From positions 1 through 7,967 of the forward strand of contig CAAGIE010000051.1 of the NCBI GenBank assembly GCA_900769835.1: a stretch of DNA of 7,967 bases, read 5' to 3'. The stretch's first letter is position 1. Every line of letters begins with the position of its first letter. The DNA comes from an uncultured Oscillospiraceae bacterium (GTDB lineage Bacteria; Bacillota; Clostridia; Oscillospirales; Oscillospiraceae). This document shows, piece by piece, positions 1 through 5,924 of the stretch. The notes below the pieces were generated by a model. The model was given only the letters and a program-made list of their open reading frames with translations. It was not told the DNA's origin and searched no databases. Made by a program: the position numbers and the translations under genes.

Positions 1-1037
1 CCCATCAGCAGCTCCATGACGTACATCTCCAGCTTCTCGTAGTTGCGCTCTGCGATGCACTTTGCCTGGAACTCCTTGTCGAAGCGGTTGACCTTCTGCT
101 CCAGCAGCTTTGCGATGCGGATGGAGTTCTCCAGGTGACGATACTGATCGTCGGGCTTCTGGGTACGCATTGCCTTAACGTCGATACCAACCATTTCGCC
201 GTTAGCGCCGTAGTTGTTATCTACCAGGACCTTGATCTGGTTGAATGCGCCACGCAGGGACTCAACACCGAAGGACTTGTCCTGATCGTAACGGCAGCCG
301 TTCTGGTCGTTCAGGTGGACAGAGCCCAGCTTGCCGAACTTCAGAGCGAAAGCCATTTCGTGAGCGGGATCCAGACCAGCCAGGATAGCGTGAGCAGACT
401 CCAGAACTGCGCCAACACGCTTGGGATCCTTGGATGCTGCGGAAACAGCCATAACGTGGCCGATGGTGCCGCAGTAAGAACGGTCGATAGGCTCGTTGGG
501 CTTGGACTCGATCAGAACCTTGATCTTGTCGTCGTAGGTCAGCATATCGTCGATGGAATCGATCAGCTGGCCGATCTTCTGTACGGGGTCCTTGGACTCT
601 GCGCACAGGGTGCCTTCGCGGGCCAGCCACAGAACGATGTTCTTAGCGCCCATAGCGTTAGCGATGTCGATGGAGCGATGAGCTCTCCACATAGCGAACT
701 CGTAGTCTTCCTTGGAGTTGGAGGTGAAGCCGCCATCGGTGGTGTGGGGATCCATCCACAGACGAGGAGCAACGAACTCTGCTTCCAGACCGTACTTGTC
801 CAGGGTAGCCTTAACGTCCTTTGCGTAGTCGATGATCTGCTTCTCGGTCATGTTGTTCATATCGGGAACAGCATCATCATCGTGGAACTGAACACCGCCC
901 ATGCCGATCTCAGCGAACTTCTTGAACTTTTCTTCCATGTCGATGGTGGGACGAACGCCGGGGCCAAATGCTTCGACACCTTCGTTAACGTTCCAGGGAC
1001 CTGCGGTAAACTTAAAACGAGACTTGAATTCAGACAT
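1..1037 (-). CDS. xylA: Xylose isomerase family sugar isomerase (3' end cut by window edge)
   Basis: This is a TIM-barrel aldose-ketose isomerase, expected to be cytoplasmic and to convert D-xylose to D-xylulose or a related sugar using two divalent metals. I translated the minus strand from the ATG at 1037; 345 residues are visible and the frame is open at the left edge. It resembles the short class I (Streptomyces-type) xylose isomerases, which are about 390 residues. Visible matches are W15, the FHDDD segment with H52 and D55, W137 followed by AREG, the ESKPNEP motif with E177 and K179, ESAH with E213 and H216, YDQD with D251 and D253, and IDVK with D286. Where class I enzymes have a metal-binding Asp before LN, this protein has His (H241 in VHLNDQNG), so the true substrate could differ from xylose. 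An AAAGGA ribosome site lies about 10 bases upstream. Leu, Ile, Asn and Lys are almost always CTG, ATC, AAC and AAG, the bias of a highly expressed gene. The family is secure; the exact substrate is not. Confidence 0.87.
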   Translation of the reverse strand, partial: MSEFKSRFKFTAGPWNVNEGVEAFGPGVRPTIDMEEKFKKFAEIGMGGVQFHDDDAVPDMNNMTEKQIIDYAKDVKATLDKYGLEAEFVAPRLWMDPHTTDGGFTSNSKEDYEFAMWRAHRSIDIANAMGAKNIVLWLAREGTLCAESKDPVQKIGQLIDSIDDMLTYDDKIKVLIESKPNEPIDRSYCGTIGHVMAVSAASKDPKRVGAVLESAHAILAGLDPAHEMAFALKFGKLGSVHLNDQNGCRYDQDKSFGVESLRGAFNQIKVLVDNNYGANGEMVGIDVKAMRTQKPDDQYRHLENSIRIAKLLEQKVNRFDKEFQAKCIAERNYEKLEMYVMELLM

Positions 1038-1070
1038 TTTAAATACATCCTTTCAAATATGTAGTCTACA

Positions 1071-1108
1071 GGGTTTTCCTGATAGTCTCATAATGCCATA
1101 GGGTTTTC
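1071..1108. repeat. Direct repeat GGGTTTTC, two copies 30 bp apart
   Basis: AGGGTTTTC occurs at 1070-1078 and again at 1100-1108, exactly 30 bases apart or about three helical turns. One copy falls between the candidate -35 and -10 of the isomerase promoter and the other just downstream of its predicted start site. That placement would suit a repressor-type operator, but two copies of an 8-9 base word in AT-rich DNA are weak evidence. Confidence 0.3.
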
Positions 1109-1118
1109 TTCTATTCAA
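1090..1118 (-). promoter_or_regulatory. Candidate sigma-A promoter of the sugar isomerase gene
   Basis: Read on the minus strand, TTGAAT (1118-1113) and CATTAT (1095-1090) are separated by 17 bases; each matches the consensus at four of six positions. A start site near 1083 would give a leader of about 45 bases before the isomerase ATG. This is a weak match found by eye, so the position is tentative. The rest of the 227-bp divergent region (1038-1264) is AT-rich. It also contains TACAAT at 1168-1173, a possible -10 element for the rightward DUF421 operon, but I see no convincing -35 for it. Confidence 0.35.
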
Positions 1119-1252
1119 GTTTTTCTTGCGAATTTTATCTGACAATCTTGTTGTTTTATCTTTTTTATACAATGGTACTAAAAGAATATTTCTTCCCTTG
1201 TATATTTTCACAATATGCATATTTCCGTACTGCTTCGGGAAACTACCATAAA

Positions 1253-1258
1253 GAGGTG
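1253..1258 (+). promoter_or_regulatory. Ribosome binding site that decides a TTG start
   Basis: GAGGTG matches the 16S anti-Shine-Dalgarno complement at six consecutive bases and lies six bases before the TTG at 1265. The open frame could be extended upstream to an ATG at 1148, but that extension has no ribosome site and adds about 39 residues not seen in the family. The TTG start is therefore preferred. Confidence 0.6.
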
Positions 1259-1264
1259 GTTTTG

Positions 1265-1936
1265 TTGATATTATCATACACCCGCTCCATTATTCTCTAC
1301 TCCCTCCTGATCCTGGTGATCCGGATGCTGGGAAAACGGCAGATCGGACAAATGGAGCCCACGGAGTTTGTGGTGACCATGCTGGTGGCAGATCTTGCCT
1401 CCATCCCTATGCAGGACGGGGGCATCCCCCTGCTCACAGGGATCATCCCCATCCTGACGGTTTTAGGAATGGAACTGATCCTTTCCACGCTGTCACTTCG
1501 CAGTGTGAAATTCCGGAAATTTCTCTGCGGTAAACCCGTCATTCTCATTGAAAACGGCAGGATCCTGCAGAAAAATCTTCGCAAGACCAGAGTGACCCTG
1601 GACGAACTCATCGGGCATCTGCGGCAAAAGGATGTGCTGGATCTGCGGTGCGTACAGTTTGCCATTTTAGAAACCAACGGAAATCTGTCCGTCTTCCCCT
1701 ACCCCAAAGAAATGCCCGCCAGCGCCAAGGATGCGGGCATTCAGGTAAAACCCCAACGTCTGCCCATTACCATTATCTCTGACGGAAAAATACTGTACGA
1801 CAATCTGCAACACGCGAAAAAGGATCGGCGCTGGCTCTGCCGCGTTCTGGAAGAAAAGCAGACCGCCGCAGAAAATGTGTGGCTATTGACGGTGGATAGC
1901 GGGGATAAGATCGTCCTGCTGGAAAAGGAGCAATAA
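1265..1936 (+). CDS. DUF421 (YetF-like) membrane protein
   Basis: This is a 223-residue protein of the YetF/DUF421 family, an integral membrane family of Bacillota without an established biochemical activity. Some members occur in spore membranes. Three hydrophobic segments are visible near residues 8-22, 35-48 and 57-78. The family signatures follow in order: RMLGKRQIGQMEP (20-32), the IPMQDGGIPLL loop (47-57), SLRS just after the third helix, then CGKPVILIENG (88-98). The cytoplasmic domain has LDELIGHLRQK (112-122) and FAILETNGNLSV (132-143), typical of the DUF421 fold. Length fits the family when the TTG at 1265 is used. Its stop codon abuts the next gene's ATG, so the two are almost certainly translated together. 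Lys, Ile and Leu codons are mixed, unlike the isomerase next door. Family assignment is firm; function is unknown. Confidence 0.92.
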   Translation: MILSYTRSIILYSLLILVIRMLGKRQIGQMEPTEFVVTMLVADLASIPMQDGGIPLLTGIIPILTVLGMELILSTLSLRSVKFRKFLCGKPVILIENGRILQKNLRKTRVTLDELIGHLRQKDVLDLRCVQFAILETNGNLSVFPYPKEMPASAKDAGIQVKPQRLPITIISDGKILYDNLQHAKKDRRWLCRVLEEKQTAAENVWLLTVDSGDKIVLLEKEQ

Positions 1937-2347
1937 ATGCATATCAAGTTCTATATTGGCATCGGGCTTTTGGCGGCACTGGGGATCGGTTGTTTCTTTG
2001 TGGGACAAGGCATCCGCAGTATCCAGGCGCCCACAAGTCAACAAGTCGAAACTGCCATTCATCAGGCGGATAACGAATTACAAAAGGCGGTTTCTGCCCT
2101 GGAAAATGCCCGAAAGATCTGGGCCTCCCATCGAAATACCCTGGCATCCTTTTCCAATCACGGCCCTATGGACGACATTGATGCGCTGTTTGCCCAGACC
2201 ATCAGCTATGGCGCAAACGGTCTGAAAGAGGAATTTCAGGCCGGTTGTGAACAATTAACATTGCTACTGCAATCTATCTTCGACGACCATCGGCTTACCT
2301 GGTGGAATTTGCTGACTGCGGGCATTTTTCCCGCTCCCTTCTCATAA
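1937..2347 (+). CDS. Small membrane-anchored DUF4363-like protein
   Basis: This 136-residue protein starts directly after the stop codon of the DUF421 gene, with a good AAAAGGAG ribosome site inside the end of that gene. Residues 5-23 form one hydrophobic N-terminal segment, either a membrane anchor or an uncleaved signal. It is followed by a short linker rich in Gln, Thr and Ser, then a helical region from about residue 36 to 120 (heptad-like stretch in 38-62, then the WASHRNTL segment at 62-69), ending in DDHRLTWWNLL (116-126). This layout, together with adjacency to a DUF421 gene, matches the DUF4363 family often found beside DUF421 genes in Clostridia. That match is from memory and not from a search. 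The topology suggests that the helical domain faces outside the membrane. A role as a partner of the DUF421 protein is an inference. No catalytic motif is visible. Confidence 0.8.
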   Translation: MHIKFYIGIGLLAALGIGCFFVGQGIRSIQAPTSQQVETAIHQADNELQKAVSALENARKIWASHRNTLASFSNHGPMDDIDALFAQTISYGANGLKEEFQAGCEQLTLLLQSIFDDHRLTWWNLLTAGIFPAPFS

Positions 2348-2367
2348 ATATAAAGCAACAATGCTCT

Positions 2368-2373
2368 GGAGGG
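2368..2373 (+). promoter_or_regulatory. Ribosome binding site that decides the carboxypeptidase start
   Basis: GGAGGG lies six bases before the ATG at 2380. A closer in-frame ATG at 2374 touches the ribosome site and is too near. The upstream open frame reaching back to 2302 overlaps the previous gene and would place a polar tail in front of the signal peptide. The start at 2380 yields a normal signal peptide. Confidence 0.75.
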
Positions 2374-2379
2374 ATGCTT

Positions 2380-3528
2380 ATGAAGCGGTTTGTGGCAATG
2401 GGCTTATTGGTGGTTATTTTGATGGGGCTGATCCCTCTGAGGGCCAAGGCCGCCGATCTGGAGGTGGCGGCAAAAAGCGCGATCCTCATTGATCTTGCCA
2501 CCGGCACGGTTCTCTATGAGCAGAACAGTCACACACCCCTGGCGCCTGCCAGTGTTACAAAGGTGATGACGATGCTCCTGATCATGGAGGCCATTGACGA
2601 CGGGCGGATCGGCTGGCAGGACACCGTCACTGCATCCGAAAATGCCGCCGCCAAGGGTGGCAGTCAGATCTTCCTGAAGGTTGGGGAAACCATGTCTGTG
2701 GAGGATATGGTAAAATCCATCGCCGTTTCCTCGGCAAACGACTGCGCCTGCGCCATGGCGGAGCATATCTACGGAAGCGAAGCCGCTTTTGTGGAGGTTA
2801 TGAATAAGCGAGCCGCGGAATTGGGAATGAAGGACACCCATTTTGTCAACTGCACCGGTCTTGATGATGAGCCGGAGGCGGAAAACCACAAAACCTCCGC
2901 TCACGACATCGCCATTATGTCCCGGGAACTTCTGAAGAATCACCCCGACATCAAGAAATACACCACCATCTGGATGGACACTGTGCGAAACGGCGCTTTC
3001 GGTCTTTCCAACACCAACAAACTGGTGCGCTTTTATCAGGGTGCTACCGGACTGAAGACCGGCTTTACCTCCGGCGCCGGATACTGCCTGTCTGCCTCGG
3101 CTATGCGGGATGGAATGGAACTGGTGGCGGTGGTGATGGGCAGTGAGACCTCCGCAAAACGTTTTGCAGGATGCAAGACGATGCTGGACTACGGGTTTGC
3201 CAATTACGCCACCGTTACCCCTGAAATGCCGGGGGTTATGACGGTGCCGGTGATTCTGGGGACGGAGGAGCAGGTAGTGGCCGTTCCCGGAAATCAGGAT
3301 GCGCTCCTCATTGACAAATCCCAGCGCTCTCAAATTCATACGAAGATCCAGTTAGACCCTCAGGTCACTGCGCCGGTCAGCCAGGGGCAACGACTGGGAA
3401 CGCTCCACATTCTCTCCGGAGAGCAGGTCATCGCCCAGATCCCGTTGCTTGCGGAAAAGCCGGTGGCAAAACGCACTTTCGGGCAACTGTTTGTGGAGAT
3501 GCTGGGAGCGTTGGCGATGGCAAAATAA
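2380..3528 (+). CDS. dacF: D-alanyl-D-alanine carboxypeptidase, PBP5/DacF type
   Basis: This 382-residue secreted serine peptidase of family S11 removes the terminal D-Ala from peptidoglycan stem pentapeptides on the outer face of the membrane. It opens with a signal peptide: MKRF, a hydrophobic core (5-20), and a likely cleavage after RAKA near residue 24. All three penicillin-binding motifs are intact: SVTK with nucleophile S58 and K61, SAN at 118-120, and KTG at 226-228. The peptidase domain spans about 30-270. A beta-rich PBP5 C-terminal domain spans about 278-358, and a final amphipathic stretch (362-382) likely anchors the protein to the membrane. Length is normal. It lies 32 bases behind the DUF4363-like gene with no promoter seen between, so it is probably the last gene of that operon; a hairpin terminator follows at once. 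In Bacillus, dacF sits beside sporulation sigma-F genes; here the neighbour is convergent spo0A. Family is certain; the dacF symbol is by analogy. Confidence 0.95.
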   Translation: MKRFVAMGLLVVILMGLIPLRAKAADLEVAAKSAILIDLATGTVLYEQNSHTPLAPASVTKVMTMLLIMEAIDDGRIGWQDTVTASENAAAKGGSQIFLKVGETMSVEDMVKSIAVSSANDCACAMAEHIYGSEAAFVEVMNKRAAELGMKDTHFVNCTGLDDEPEAENHKTSAHDIAIMSRELLKNHPDIKKYTTIWMDTVRNGAFGLSNTNKLVRFYQGATGLKTGFTSGAGYCLSASAMRDGMELVAVVMGSETSAKRFAGCKTMLDYGFANYATVTPEMPGVMTVPVILGTEEQVVAVPGNQDALLIDKSQRSQIHTKIQLDPQVTAPVSQGQRLGTLHILSGEQVIAQIPLLAEKPVAKRTFGQLFVEMLGALAMAK

Positions 3529-3556
3529 AAGCAGGGAGCGTTTGCTCCCTGCTTTT
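3527..3556. terminator. Bidirectional terminator between the carboxypeptidase gene and spo0A
   Basis: A 13-bp perfect stem (3527-3539 with 3544-3556) closes a GTTT loop. The core GCAGGGAGC is flanked by A-runs on the left and T-runs on the right, so each strand gives a GC stem followed by U residues. It overlaps the carboxypeptidase stop codon and ends a few bases before the spo0A stop, and can serve both convergent genes. Confidence 0.93.
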
Positions 3557-3559
3557 TCA

Positions 3560-4339
3560 TCAATATTGCGCCACCTTGGTGTTTTTCAGCTGCAACTGAA
3601 GCTTGTCTGCGATCAGCGCGATGAACTCACTGTTGGTAGGCTTACCTTTTGTATTGGAAACGGTGTATCCGAAGAAGCGCTGCAATGTATCCAGATCCCC
3701 GCGATCCCAAGCCACCTCGATGGCGTGACGAATGGCGCGCTCCACACGGGAAGGTGTGGTCTGGAAGGTCTTTGCCGCTTGGGGATACAAGATCTTTGTG
3801 ATGGCGTTGATCACGTCCATATCCTCCACCGCAATGATAATGGCTTCCCGCAGATATTGGTAGCCCTTAATGTGGGCAGGTACGCCGATCTCGTGGATGA
3901 TGTTGGTGACCATAGTCTCGATGTCTGTCTGGGCAATATGCTGCGGGCCGATCTGCCGGAGGTTCTCCCCTCCCCGGATCTCTTCCAGCCGCTCCACAAT
4001 GGCAGTCATATCGCAGGGCTTCAGCATCAGATACTTGACCCCAAGATTTGCCATGGCGGAAACCATATAATTGCTCGCAAAACAGGCGGTCACCAGAATT
4101 GCGGGTTTGTGATCCAATAAAGATAATGCTTTGAGAACGCTGATACCGTCCTTCTTTGACAGCATCAGATCCAACACCAGCGCATCGGGCTTGCGTTCGG
4201 TCACCATTCTCAGGGCCTGCTCGCCATCGTTGGCTACGCCCAAAACCTGAAACCCATCCGCCCGCTGTAACGCATTCACCAAGCTGCTACTAAATTCTTC
4301 TGCAGTATCTGCAATGATCACGGTGGTCTGCTTTTCCAT
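3560..4339 (-). CDS. spo0A: Sporulation master response regulator Spo0A
   Basis: Spo0A is a phosphorelay response regulator that binds 0A boxes (TGTCGAA) to start sporulation and other transition-state programmes. This 259-residue protein has the full family architecture. The receiver domain covers about 5-122 with phosphoacceptor D57 (VLDLML), T84 (LVTA) and K107 (LKP). A short linker follows. The DNA-binding domain covers about 140-255 with HEIGVPAHIKGYQYLREAI (149-167), the recognition segment SRVERAIRHAIEVAW (197-211) and the KPTNSEFIA signature (233-241), all nearly identical to Bacillus subtilis as I recall it. The start ATG has AGGAGAGG just upstream. The odd point is the acidic pocket: the usual Asp-Asp pair reads D11-T12, so the second Mg-binding Asp is replaced by Thr. 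The gene is convergent with the carboxypeptidase gene and divergent from an aminopeptidase gene. Upstream 0A boxes suggest autoregulation. Confidence 0.98.
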   Translation of the reverse strand: MEKQTTVIIADTAEEFSSSLVNALQRADGFQVLGVANDGEQALRMVTERKPDALVLDLMLSKKDGISVLKALSLLDHKPAILVTACFASNYMVSAMANLGVKYLMLKPCDMTAIVERLEEIRGGENLRQIGPQHIAQTDIETMVTNIIHEIGVPAHIKGYQYLREAIIIAVEDMDVINAITKILYPQAAKTFQTTPSRVERAIRHAIEVAWDRGDLDTLQRFFGYTVSNTKGKPTNSEFIALIADKLQLQLKNTKVAQY

Positions 4340-4412
4340 AAATTCCTCTCCTGACTTGTAGAAATTGCTCCCCTAACCGAAATATATCTTTTATATGCGA
4401 CAATGATAATTT

Positions 4413-4442
4413 AGCATAAATGTTCGCATTTTGCAATATCAA
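4413..4442 (-). promoter_or_regulatory. Candidate spo0A promoter
   Basis: On the minus strand, TTGATA (4442-4437; five of six) and TATGCT (4418-4413; four of six) are 18 bases apart and would give a leader of about 67 bases. An overlapping sigma-H-like reading also exists: GTGGGATTG (4448-4440), an 11-base spacer, then TGCGAACAT (4428-4420), each one core base off the GGA/GAAT pattern known from the Bacillus spo0A Ps promoter. I cannot decide between the two by eye. Confidence 0.45.
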
Positions 4443-4495
4443 TCCCACATAATCGTACGACACTTTTGAGGAAAAAATCTGCTCTTTTCGCCTCT

Positions 4496-4522
4496 TTCGA
4501 CATCTTTCGACATCATTCGACA
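4496..4522 (-). promoter_or_regulatory. Three tandem Spo0A boxes (TGTCGAA) with 10-bp period
   Basis: Reading the minus strand, perfect TGTCGAA occurs at 4522-4516, 4512-4506 and 4502-4496, so the copies lie on the same helical face in head-to-tail order. A degenerate fourth copy, AGGCGAA, is at 4493-4487. Near matches TGTCGTA (4462-4456) and TGTCGCA (4402-4396) flank the candidate spo0A promoter. TGTCGAA is the established 0A box, and tandem 10-bp spacing is the arrangement known for Spo0A binding at abrB. The array lies between spo0A and the aminopeptidase gene and could act on both. Confidence 0.8.
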
Positions 4523-4546
4523 AAATAAGAATTTCCCCCGCAACAG

Positions 4547-4575
4547 TTGACGCAAAAAAGAAAATAAAGTACAAT
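4547..4575 (+). promoter_or_regulatory. Near-consensus sigma-A promoter of the aminopeptidase gene
   Basis: TTGACG (4547-4552) and TACAAT (4570-4575) are separated by exactly 17 bases, and each differs from the consensus at one position. Transcription should start near 4582, giving a leader of about 27 bases with GGAGG (4596-4600) eight bases before the ATG. The 0A-box array lies roughly 60 to 86 bases upstream of that start. Confidence 0.85.
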
Positions 4576-4608
4576 AGGGACAATGCTTAGCAAACGGAGG
4601 ATATTCCT

Positions 4609-5889
4609 ATGCAAAACAACGTAAAAGAATTGACCGCTTATCTGAATAAATCCCATAGCGTGTACCACGCAACCGAGGGTCTGGTATCCCGCCTGAACGA
4701 CGAGGGCTACACCCGTCTGGACGAGCATCGCACCTGGACGCTTTCTGCCGGTGGCAAGTACTACCTGACCCGCGGCGGTACCAGCGTGCTGGCTTTCCGT
4801 ATCCCTGCGGATAAGCCCGGCGGCTTTATGATGACCGCAAGCCACTCCGATCGTCCCACCTTTAAGGTAAAGGAAAACGGCGAACTCAAGGGCGCATACA
4901 CCCGTCTGGCAGTGGAGCGCTACGGTGGTATGCTGATCTCCACCTGGCTGGATCGTCCCCTTTCTGTGGCCGGCCGTGTCGTAGTGGCCACCGATAAGGG
5001 CGTGGAGAGCCGTCTGGTGGATATCGATCGGGATCTGCTGATGATCCCCAATGTGGCGATCCACATGAATCGCAAGGCTAACGACGGCTACACCTGGAAT
5101 CCCGCCGTGGACACCTTGCCCCTGATGGGCGGTAAGGACAGTGCAGGTACGCTGAACGCTCTGTTGGAGAAAGCCGCAGGCGCCAAGATCCTGGGTCACG
5201 ACCTGACTTTGTACGTTCGCCAGAAGGCCGCGGTCTGGGGTTTGAAGAAGGAATTTCTCTCCGCCGCCGCACTGGATGATCTTGCCTGCGCCTGGTGCTG
5301 CTACAAAGGCTTTGTGAGCGCAGAGAGCGCCGATAACGTTCCCGTATTGTGTGTGTTTGACAGTGAGGAAGTTGGCTCTGCGTCTGTCCAGGGCGCCGAC
5401 TCTGACCTGCTGGAGATGGTGCTGACCCGCATCTGCCAGGCTATGGGCTGGAATCTCCCCGAGATGCTGGCGCAGTCCTTTATGGTTAGCGCAGATAACG
5501 CCCACGCGGTGCATCCCAACCATCCCGAATTTGCCGATGCCACCAACGCACCCGTATTGAACGAAGGTGTGGTGCTGAAGTTTAACGCCGCCCAGCGGTA
5601 CACCACCGACGGCTTCTCCGCCGCCATCTTCCGCAACATTTGCAACAAGGCAGACGTTCCGGTGCAGACCTACTACAACCGCGCCGATCTTCCCGGCGGT
5701 TCCACCCTGGGCAACATCTCCCTGGGTCACATCTCCATCCCCACCGCAGATATCGGTCTGCCTCAGCTGGCAATGCACTCCAGTTACGAGACCATGGGTG
5801 TGAAGGATGTGGACCATTTGGTTGCCGCCATCACCGAGTTCTACAACACCAGCCTGCAGGCTGAAAAAGACGGCACCTGTACGCTTTAA
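4609..5889 (+). CDS. apeB: M18-family metallo-aminopeptidase
   Basis: This 426-residue cytoplasmic enzyme belongs to peptidase family M18 (aspartyl aminopeptidase/ApeB type), which uses a two-zinc site to remove N-terminal residues from peptides. It lacks a signal peptide. The metal and catalytic positions appear in family order: H79 with D81 in ASHSDRPTFKVK, D223 in ALDDLA, the E253-E254 pair in FDSEEVGS, D296 in VSADNAHAVHP, and H390 in LAMHSSYE. Other family marks are RLAVERYGG (99-107), WLDRPLSVAGRV (113-124) and a Gly/Thr loop, LPGGSTLGNI, at 361-370. Length fits the family. The start is supported by GGAGG at ideal spacing behind a strong promoter, and the gene stands alone as a single-gene unit ended by a hairpin. 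Codons are biased to CTG, ATC and AAG, which agrees with strong expression. Exact substrate preference (acidic or broader) cannot be read from sequence. Its control region contains Spo0A boxes. Confidence 0.96.
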   Translation: MQNNVKELTAYLNKSHSVYHATEGLVSRLNDEGYTRLDEHRTWTLSAGGKYYLTRGGTSVLAFRIPADKPGGFMMTASHSDRPTFKVKENGELKGAYTRLAVERYGGMLISTWLDRPLSVAGRVVVATDKGVESRLVDIDRDLLMIPNVAIHMNRKANDGYTWNPAVDTLPLMGGKDSAGTLNALLEKAAGAKILGHDLTLYVRQKAAVWGLKKEFLSAAALDDLACAWCCYKGFVSAESADNVPVLCVFDSEEVGSASVQGADSDLLEMVLTRICQAMGWNLPEMLAQSFMVSADNAHAVHPNHPEFADATNAPVLNEGVVLKFNAAQRYTTDGFSAAIFRNICNKADVPVQTYYNRADLPGGSTLGNISLGHISIPTADIGLPQLAMHSSYETMGVKDVDHLVAAITEFYNTSLQAEKDGTCTL

Positions 5890-5892
5890 TAA

Positions 5893-5923
5893 AAAACTCC
5901 GTGGATCTGCTCCACGGAGTTTT
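5893..5923. terminator. Bidirectional terminator between apeB and araB
   Basis: A 13-bp perfect stem (5893-5905 with 5911-5923) closes a TCTGC loop. The ACTCCGTGGA core is flanked by an A-run on the left and a T-run on the right, so it works as an intrinsic terminator on both strands. It fills the 35-bp space between the two convergent stop codons. Confidence 0.93.
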
Positions 5924-5924
5924 C

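Noticed and set aside
77..83. Further TGTCGAA words inside the isomerase gene (also 972-978 on the other strand)
   Set aside because: They are single copies inside coding sequence, explained by codon content, with no phasing and no promoter nearby.
135..1064. A 309-residue open frame on the plus strand
   Set aside because: It is the antisense shadow of the minus-strand isomerase gene, whose codon bias keeps the opposite strand open. It has no ribosome site, and its product has no recognisable domain.
1148..1264. Upstream extension of the DUF421 protein to an ATG at 1148
   Set aside because: The extension has no ribosome site, adds residues absent from the family, and a good ribosome site points to the TTG at 1265.
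2404..3339. A 311-residue minus-strand open frame
   Set aside because: It is antisense to the carboxypeptidase gene, which has intact SxxK, SxN and KTG motifs and a signal peptide.
3449..4120. A 223-residue plus-strand frame overlapping the end of the carboxypeptidase gene and spo0A
   Set aside because: It crosses a strong terminator hairpin and is antisense to spo0A, with no ribosome site or family resemblance.
4487..4522. Short tandem repeats as a possible CRISPR fragment or replication-origin iterons
   Set aside because: The unit is only 10 bases, has no spacers, and matches the Spo0A box exactly next to spo0A, which explains it better.
4513..5817. A 434-residue open frame on the minus strand
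   Set aside because: It lies antisense to apeB and would run through the apeB promoter. The apeB product has every M18 catalytic residue, and the antisense product resembles nothing.
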